Shown here in pieces: positions 6,340 through 10,175 of a stretch of 10,175 nt of DNA (positions within the stretch are counted from its first letter, which is position 1; each line of letters begins with the position of its first letter). This DNA is from Gammaproteobacteria bacterium (GTDB taxonomy: Bacteria; Pseudomonadota; Gammaproteobacteria; SZUA-229). The stretch is taken from positions 1-10,175 of the forward strand of contig WTCC01000085.1 of the NCBI GenBank assembly GCA_013138755.1. Reading direction: 5' to 3'. The notes beneath the pieces were generated by a model, which was not told where the DNA came from, searched no databases, and worked only from the letters and a program-made list of their open reading frames with translations. A program made the translations under genes and the position numbers.

Positions 6340-7162
6340 GATATATCCAGTTGAGTCTATTATTTATAGCAGTTATCCAATGAAGTATATTAAATTTATT
6401 GTTGCACCACTCATCATTTGTTCTGTCTGCTTGTCATCCGTTAATGCAGCTGATCTGGCGCGTGAGAAGCGTATGGCGGATGAGATCGTCGATGTTATTT
6501 TAGATGGCGATGCGGTTTTTCTTGAGGCAGATAATCATCAGTTTTTAAGTATTTACACTGAGGCAGAAGAGTCTAAAGGTGTCGTGATCATACTGCATGG
6601 CAGGGGGTTTCATCCTGACTGGCAAGATACTGTTAACCCATTGAGGGTTGGCTTGACTGAATTTGGTTGGAATACTTTGTCAGTGCAGCTGCCGGTATTA
6701 GAAAAACAGGCAGAGTATTATGATTATGTGCCATTGTTTCCTGAAGCCTTGCCGAGGATCGATGCGGCAATAAAATTTGCACGTGAACAGGGTAACGAAA
6801 AGGTAGTGTTGGTAGCTCATAGCTGTGGCGTGCATATGGCGATGGCATGGATAGATGCCTGGGATGCCAACGGCGAGCAGAAAATAGATGCATACGTTGG
6901 ATTAGGGATGGGTGCAACGGATTACCAGCAGCTGATGGAAAAACCATTTCCATTTGAAAAGTTAACGATTCCTATACTGGATGTGTATGGTGAACATGAT
7001 TATCCTGTGGTATTGCGAAAAGCTCCGGAGCGTCTACAAAGTATTGAGGCCGCTGGTAATAAAAAATCGAGTCAGAGCGTGGTTAAAGGAGCTGACCATT
7101 ATTATGAGAATAAGGGTGAAGAGTTAACACAGGTTGTTAATCGATGGCTACAGACATTGTGA
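6338..7162 (+). CDS. DUF3530 family alpha/beta hydrolase, exported
   Basis: This is a 274-aa protein of the DUF3530 alpha/beta-hydrolase family. After a signal peptide (MKYIKFIVAPLI..., probable cleavage at VNA-ADL), the mature enzyme shows LHGRGFHPDWQDTVNPLR, which holds the oxyanion region. It also shows the nucleophile elbow VAHSCG, with Ser162 in A-H-S-C-G instead of the usual G-x-S-x-G. The acid is Asp221 in YGEHDYP and the catalytic His254 is in GADHYYE. The complete triad implies an active periplasmic hydrolase; the substrate is unknown. The ATG at 6338 is chosen because AAGGTG lies six bases upstream. It leaves 14 residues before the Met at 6380, which would be the classical signal-peptide start but has no ribosome site. 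A GTG at 6329 is also possible. It appears to be its own transcription unit. Confidence 0.87.
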   Translation: MIYPVESIIYSSYPMKYIKFIVAPLIICSVCLSSVNAADLAREKRMADEIVDVILDGDAVFLEADNHQFLSIYTEAEESKGVVIILHGRGFHPDWQDTVNPLRVGLTEFGWNTLSVQLPVLEKQAEYYDYVPLFPEALPRIDAAIKFAREQGNEKVVLVAHSCGVHMAMAWIDAWDANGEQKIDAYVGLGMGATDYQQLMEKPFPFEKLTIPILDVYGEHDYPVVLRKAPERLQSIEAAGNKKSSQSVVKGADHYYENKGEELTQVVNRWLQTL

Positions 7163-7206
7163 GTGATATTTTTTAAATTTAAAATTAATCAGGTTTTTTG
7201 TGCGTC

Positions 7207-8127
7207 ATGGAAAAAGATAAAACCGCTGGCCAATTTGAGCTGCTACGACAAAAACGTTTTTTACCTTTTTTTATCACACAGTTTTTTGGCGCATTAAACG
7301 ATAACATTTTTAAGAATGCACTTATCATTCTTATCGCTTTTCAAGGTGCCCAGTTAATTCAAGCCGATGCCGATCTACTGATTAATATGGCAGCGGCATT
7401 GTTCATACTTCCTTTCTTTTTATTTTCCGCTACTGCCGGGCAATGGATAGATAAATATGAAAAATCTCGATCGATCAGGATCATAAAATTTATCGAAGTA
7501 ATCATCATGTCTCTTGCGGCGTTTGCGCTTATAGAAGGTTACATACTGGTATTGATTGCTCTGTTATTTTTGATGGGCTCCCAGTCGGCATTTTTTGGTC
7601 CAGCTAAATATAGTTATATTCCCCAGCATCTGAAAACAGATGAGTTGATCGAGGGTAATGCGTGGGTGCAGATGGGTACCTTTGTGGCAATTCTTGTTGG
7701 TACTATTTTAGGTGGTGTAATGATCTCATTGGAAAATGGTCGGCACTTTGTTGCTTGTGCCATTGTCCTATTGTCAGTTGCAGGGTATTTGTCCAGTAGG
7801 CATATACCGGTAACGCCTTCACTTAATAGTGGCTTGAAAATCAACTGGAATATTTTTTCCGAGACCTATCGTAATATACAATTTCTTAAAAGTAATCGTA
7901 TCGTATTTTTATCTGTTCTGGGGGTCTCCTGGTTCTGGTTTTTAGGTGCTACCTATCTGGTGCAATTGCCTAACTATACAAAGACCGTGCTTGGAGGGAA
8001 CGAGCAGGTCGTCACCTTGTTGCTAGCACTGTTCACGCTGGGTGTTGGTACTGGGTCTCTATTATGTAACTGGTTATCGGGAAAAAAATCGAAATTGGGT
8101 TGGTTCCGTTTGGGTCGATCGGCTTAA
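7207..8127 (+). CDS. MFS transporter half of an MFS-acyltransferase fusion (5' part, frameshifted)
   Basis: From ATG 7207 the frame encodes a major-facilitator domain of the LplT/lysophospholipid-transporter type: FLPFFITQFFGALNDNIFKN (17-36) and then several helices, with GPAKYSYIPQH near residue 137. It corresponds to the N-terminal about 300 residues of MFS-PlsC fusion proteins. In E. coli, separate LplT flips lysophospholipids inward and Aas re-acylates them. After GKK (residues 292-294) the frame gives 12 unrelated residues and ends at TAA 8125-8127. The natural continuation lies one base back, in the frame ending at 9098. A TTG at 7200-7198 would extend the start by three residues. The ribosome site is poor. 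The transporter domain is certain; whether this half is a working product on its own is not. Confidence 0.85.
   Translation: MEKDKTAGQFELLRQKRFLPFFITQFFGALNDNIFKNALIILIAFQGAQLIQADADLLINMAAALFILPFFLFSATAGQWIDKYEKSRSIRIIKFIEVIIMSLAAFALIEGYILVLIALLFLMGSQSAFFGPAKYSYIPQHLKTDELIEGNAWVQMGTFVAILVGTILGGVMISLENGRHFVACAIVLLSVAGYLSSRHIPVTPSLNSGLKINWNIFSETYRNIQFLKSNRIVFLSVLGVSWFWFLGATYLVQLPNYTKTVLGGNEQVVTLLLALFTLGVGTGSLLCNWLSGKKSKLGWFRLGRSA
8082..8088 (+). other. in-phase slippery A7 run at the -1 frame junction
   Basis: The zero frame reads GGA AAA AAA TCG, so the seven A form an A_AAA_AAA slippery heptamer in exact phase. Re-reading the last A gives GGA AAA AAA ATC GAA ATT, which joins LSGKK to IEIGLVPFGSIGLTLFG, the expected protein continuation. 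I found no convincing Shine-Dalgarno-like stimulator 10-14 bases upstream and no stable hairpin just downstream. Loss of one A from an A8 run, in the genome or in sequencing, therefore remains the simpler reading. Confidence 0.75.
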
Positions 8128-9098
8128 CGCTCTTCGGTATAGATCTGTATTTTTCGCAGCCTGAAATATTGCCTGCGACAGTTCTCGGTCTGGGAGAGTT
8201 TTTATCGGTCGAACATTTACGGTTGATTGTTGATGTGGTCTTAATCGGTTTCTTTGGCGGTTTGTATATCGTCCCGCTGATGGCTTTAGTGCAACAGCGC
8301 TCAGAGCCGGAACATATGTCCAGAGTAATTGCTGGCAACAATATAATTAATGCATTACTGATGGTCCTGTCTGCTGTCGTCGCCATAACGATGCTGTCAT
8401 CTGGTTTTTCTATCGCAGAATTATTTTTAATGGTGGCAATTTTTAATGCCATCGTCGCTGTTTATATCTATTCGTTAGTTCCTGAGTTCTTCATGCGTTT
8501 TATGGTGTGGTTGTTAATTCACAGTGTTTATCATGTCAGAACAAAAGGTCTGGATAAGATACCTGAAGAAGGTCCTGCGGTTTTAGTTTGTAATCATGTT
8601 AGTTTTGTCGATGCATTAATTATTGCAGGTTGTGTCAGGCGACCGGTGCGATTTGTTATGCATCACAAGATATACGATCTGCCCGTGTTGAATTTTGTAT
8701 TTAGAACAGCAAAAGCTATTTCTATAGCCGGTAAGTTTGAAGATGAAGAATTGTTGAAAAAAGCCTTTGATGACATCGACGAAGCATTAGCAGATGGCGA
8801 TCTGGTCTGTATATTCCCGGAAGGAAAGTTGACATCGGATGGGAGCATGAATACGTTTAGGGATGGTGTGGAAACAATTATAGAACGAAGAGCTGTACCA
8901 GTAATGCCGATGGCATTGCAGGGGTTGTGGGGTAGCGCCTTTAGTCGGCAACGGACTAATATTTTTTATCGATTATATAAAGGTTTTAAATCAAGCATCG
9001 GTTTGGTTGTTGGTGATCTTGTAGAACCGCAAGATGCTTCGGCTGAGATGTTGCAGGATAGAGTGACAGTGTTGATTGATGATGTTGTGCATAGGTGA
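8088..9098 (+). CDS. PlsC-type acyltransferase half of the MFS-acyltransferase fusion (3' part)
   Basis: Entered by a -1 shift at the A7 run, this frame completes the MFS domain: VPFGSIGLTLFG, then helices ending at about 8500, including GGLYIVPLMALVQQRSEPEH. It then encodes a PlsC/LPLAT acyltransferase domain. The HX4D motif is NHVSFVDA, the FPEG motif is FPEGKLTSDG, and VPVMPMALQGLWGS is motif IV, so all catalytic motifs are intact. The joined protein would be 630 aa, usual for MFS-PlsC fusions. E. coli Aas has an additional AMP-ligase domain, which is absent here. The expected role is uptake of lysophospholipid and its re-acylation at the inner membrane. A TTG at 8100 is the only early start of its own and has no ribosome site, so independent translation is unlikely. 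Confidence 0.82.
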   Translation: MEIGLVPFGSIGLTLFGIDLYFSQPEILPATVLGLGEFLSVEHLRLIVDVVLIGFFGGLYIVPLMALVQQRSEPEHMSRVIAGNNIINALLMVLSAVVAITMLSSGFSIAELFLMVAIFNAIVAVYIYSLVPEFFMRFMVWLLIHSVYHVRTKGLDKIPEEGPAVLVCNHVSFVDALIIAGCVRRPVRFVMHHKIYDLPVLNFVFRTAKAISIAGKFEDEELLKKAFDDIDEALADGDLVCIFPEGKLTSDGSMNTFRDGVETIIERRAVPVMPMALQGLWGSAFSRQRTNIFYRLYKGFKSSIGLVVGDLVEPQDASAEMLQDRVTVLIDDVVHR

Positions 9099-9154
9099 GG
9101 TGGTTTTTAATTTATGGTTAACTTTTATCTGTGTGTAGTATTTATCTTATAGAT

Positions 9155-9177
9155 TGCGGTCATCGCATCGCGGGCGA
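9155..9177 (+). repeat. left outer inverted repeat of the element
   Basis: This 23-base terminus, starting TGCGGTCATCGCA and ending GCGGGCGA, matches the reverse complement of 9738-9760 at all but one position. Its GCGGT...ATCGC part can form a small hairpin. Confidence 0.8.
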
Positions 9178-9262
9178 TTTCATCGTTTAAGTTTGCACTA
9201 TCCTGTTATTTTCATTACCGACTATTTTAAATTTATCTCGTGAGTTTCGCCCTTTACGGCGA

Positions 9263-9294
9263 GTCACTTTTTTTCTACAGCTAAAAAAAGTAAC
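9263..9294 (-). repeat. hairpin A, left copy (loop GCTGTAG)
   Basis: On the minus strand GTTACTTTTTTT and AAAAAAAGTGAC pair around the loop AGCTGTAG, with one G-T wobble. The right copy at 9706-9737 has the same loop, GGCTGTAG, but its stem is GTTACTCTTTTG / CAAAAGAGTGAC. Changes on one arm are matched on the other. Confidence 0.75.
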
Positions 9295-9357
9295 CAAAAA
9301 AAGCCGTCACTACGCCGGGCGCCCCGTAAAAAGCACGGGGTTCCCACTGAGTCAGGC

Positions 9358-9427
9358 CAGTCGCCATGCTGTGAAAAAACTCGCAAAGAACGCTCAGACA
9401 GTTTTCACAGAAAGCTCATGGCGACTG
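9358..9427 (+). repeat. hairpin C, left copy, with conserved loop core
   Basis: An 11-bp perfect outer stem (CAGTCGCCATG at 9358-9368 with 9417-9427) and a 9-bp inner stem (CTGTGAAAA 9369-9377 with TTTTCACAG 9402-9410) are separated by a 6-base bulge on one side. The loop contains AACTCGCAAAGAACGCTC (9378-9395 region). The same loop core occurs inverted in the right copy, where the outer stem is a wholly different sequence. Confidence 0.75.
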
Positions 9428-9556
9428 ACCGGCCTCAATGGCTTGGCTGATGTGAGGTAAAAGAAAAAACTAAACAAACCAAACTGGTATTAAGTTTTTG
9501 TTTATTCGCCTGCTTTGTTTCTCTTTTGTAGTTGACCTTGTCCACTTTTAGGCAAG

Positions 9557-9654
9557 CCATTTAGGCATCTGTATTATCATGAGTTCTCTGTGACAGCTGT
9601 TTGAGCGTTCTTTGCGAGTTCTGGCGCAGCATGATAATACAGATGCCTAAATGG
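9557..9654 (+). repeat. hairpin C, right copy: perfect 25-bp inverted repeat
   Basis: Positions 9557-9581 (starting CCATTTAGGCATCTG) and 9630-9654 are a perfect 25-bp inverted repeat. They enclose 48 bases that contain GAGCGTTCTTTGCGAGTT, the exact reverse complement of the left copy's loop core. Apart from CATG at the inner edge and short outer motifs, the arms share no sequence with the left copy's arms. Confidence 0.85.
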
Positions 9655-9705
9655 GAACCCCTGCGTCTTCATGCGGGGGCGTAGCCGTGGTGGCGGTCTT
9701 TTCTG

Positions 9706-9737
9706 GTTACTCTTTTGGGCTGTAGCAAAAGAGTGAC
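9706..9737 (+). repeat. hairpin A, right copy (loop GCTGTAG)
   Basis: The 12-bp stem GTTACTCTTTTG / CAAAAGAGTGAC has one G-T wobble and the loop GGCTGTAG. It is the inverted counterpart of the hairpin at 9263-9294, with compensating stem changes. Confidence 0.75.
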
Positions 9738-9760
9738 TCGCCCGCGGTGCGATGACCGCA
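9738..9760 (-). repeat. right outer inverted repeat of the element
   Basis: This is the inverted partner of 9155-9177, with 22 of 23 positions identical. Here GCGGT-GCGATG-ACCGC forms a perfect 5-bp stem. Confidence 0.8.
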
Positions 9761-9823
9761 AAGCTAAAGTAAAAAATTAATACAGGATAAAGTAACTGAA
9801 ATAATTAAAAATCACAGATATAA

Positions 9824-9848
9824 AAAAGCCACCTGAAAGGTGGCTTTT
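9824..9848 (-). terminator. intrinsic terminator of the SCP2-like gene
   Basis: AAAAGCCACCT (9824-9834) and AGGTGGCTTTT (9838-9848) form a perfect 11-bp stem with a 3-base loop. A-rich and T-rich flanks on the two sides let it work in both directions. On the minus strand it lies about 23 bases after the stop codon at 9871 and is followed by a T run. Confidence 0.88.
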
Positions 9849-9870
9849 ATCCAAGTCAATAAGTAACGTG

Positions 9871-10175
9871 CTATACGCGACCCATCGCCCCAAAACTTTT
9901 AATAAATGGCCCCGCCATGCGTGGATCCGAGATCATTCCCTTGAAATCGCCAGTTTTGAATTTTAGTTTACCCGTAGTAAATGCTAATCCTAAACCAGTC
10001 ATGCCAATCTCTTTTTTCAGCCATTTTTCCCAGTTCTTCTGCTCGGCGCGCATATCCCAGCTAAGTTCACGTCCGTCAAAAGCGCCAGCCTCGGTAACTC
10101 GACCATTGACGACTGAGATAAATCCGGCACAGGTATCTTCTTTTGGAAAGCCGTACCCGATAACAGAATTAAAGT
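9871..10175 (-). CDS. SCP2 sterol-binding domain protein (3' part, cut by window end)
   Basis: The frame is open from the right edge of the window to the TAG at 9873-9871, giving the last 100 residues. It begins FNSVIGYGFPKEDTCAGFIS and ends in GDFKGMISDPRMAGPFIKSFGAMGRV-type sequence. I recognise that C-terminus as typical of bacterial SCP2 (sterol carrier protein 2-like) domain proteins of about 150 aa. They bind lipids or fatty-acyl ligands in a hydrophobic tunnel; the bacterial role is poorly defined. An internal ATG at 10053 is not the start, because clear family sequence continues upstream of it. A strong terminator follows. Confidence 0.75.
   Translation of the reverse strand, partial: FNSVIGYGFPKEDTCAGFISVVNGRVTEAGAFDGRELSWDMRAEQKNWEKWLKKEIGMTGLGLAFTTGKLKFKTGDFKGMISDPRMAGPFIKSFGAMGRV

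Larger units (their letters stand above)
9155..9760. repeat. 606-bp mirror-image (inverted) composite repeat element
   Basis: This gene-free stretch between the acyltransferase and SCP2 genes is a large imperfect palindrome. Its ends, 9155-9177 and 9738-9760, are inverted copies matching at 22 of 23 positions (TGCGGTCATCGCA...). Inside, 9258-9440 and 9551-9742 are inverted, diverged copies of a unit of about 185 bases. Each unit has the same order of hairpins: a GTTAC...GTGAC hairpin with loop GCTGTAG, a C/G-rich hairpin, and a large hairpin whose loop holds AACTCGCAAAGAACGCTC. The middle (9441-9550) is AT-rich. There is no transposase or credible ORF. It resembles, from memory, the abundant dispersed repeats with GTTACTTTT/AAAAGTAACC motifs in gammaproteobacterial genomes; its mobility is inference. 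Confidence 0.75.

Noticed and set aside
8053..8127. Stimulatory Shine-Dalgarno or downstream pseudoknot for programmed frameshifting
   Set aside because: I found only scattered 3-4 bp pairings and no purine-rich site at 10-14 bases upstream of the A7 run.
8033..8452. 139-residue open frame on the minus strand
   Set aside because: It lies opposite the MFS-acyltransferase gene, and its composition is that of a reverse-strand shadow.
9155..9760. CRISPR array or autonomous insertion sequence
   Set aside because: The repeats are two inverted copies, not a regular direct series with spacers. No transposase, Cas gene or long ORF is present in or beside them.

Overview
The window looks like ordinary chromosome of a marine-type gammaproteobacterium. 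It has moderate GC, with AT-rich gaps. It carries protein families typical of that group: RmuC, TusA, DUF3565, DUF3530, a PilZ protein, and an MFS transporter fused to a PlsC acyltransferase. There is no phage, plasmid, tRNA, rRNA or CRISPR signal. The genus assignment is inference only; I see no marker gene that would fix it.

Layout. Positions 1-930 hold no conventional gene. Read on the minus strand, they contain two small membrane-protein genes (37 aa at 591-704; 56 aa with four cysteines at 224-394), each followed by a good intrinsic terminator. The upstream one has an FNR/FixK-type palindrome at 779-792. Positions 936-1841 are a minus-strand tusA-tetR pair preceded by a palindromic operator-like site. 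Positions 1965-3232 are a minus-strand pair: a Rieske [2Fe-2S] protein followed by a BASS-family transporter. From 3321 a plus-strand run holds rmuC, an AI-2E-family permease and a DUF3565 zinc-ribbon-like protein. It meets a convergent PilZ gene with one base between the two stop codons. Positions 6338-7162 encode an exported DUF3530 alpha/beta hydrolase. Positions 7207-9098 encode an MFS-acyltransferase fusion, probably for lysophospholipid uptake and re-acylation, split by a -1 shift at an in-phase A7 run. Positions 9155-9760 are a 606-bp mirror-image repeat element without a gene. The window ends inside a minus-strand SCP2-like gene with its own terminator.

How the parts relate. Most neighbours are housekeeping genes without an obvious common pathway. 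The tetR gene probably controls its own operon with tusA through the TAAACG/CGTTTA palindromes. The Rieske and transporter genes probably share one promoter. The PilZ protein points to c-di-GMP signalling.

The least ordinary parts are: the mirror-image element at 9155-9760, whose two halves keep the same hairpins and loop sequences while the stem sequences have changed in a compensating way; the pair of small membrane-protein genes with the FNR-type site; and the slippery A AAA AAA junction inside the transporter-acyltransferase gene.
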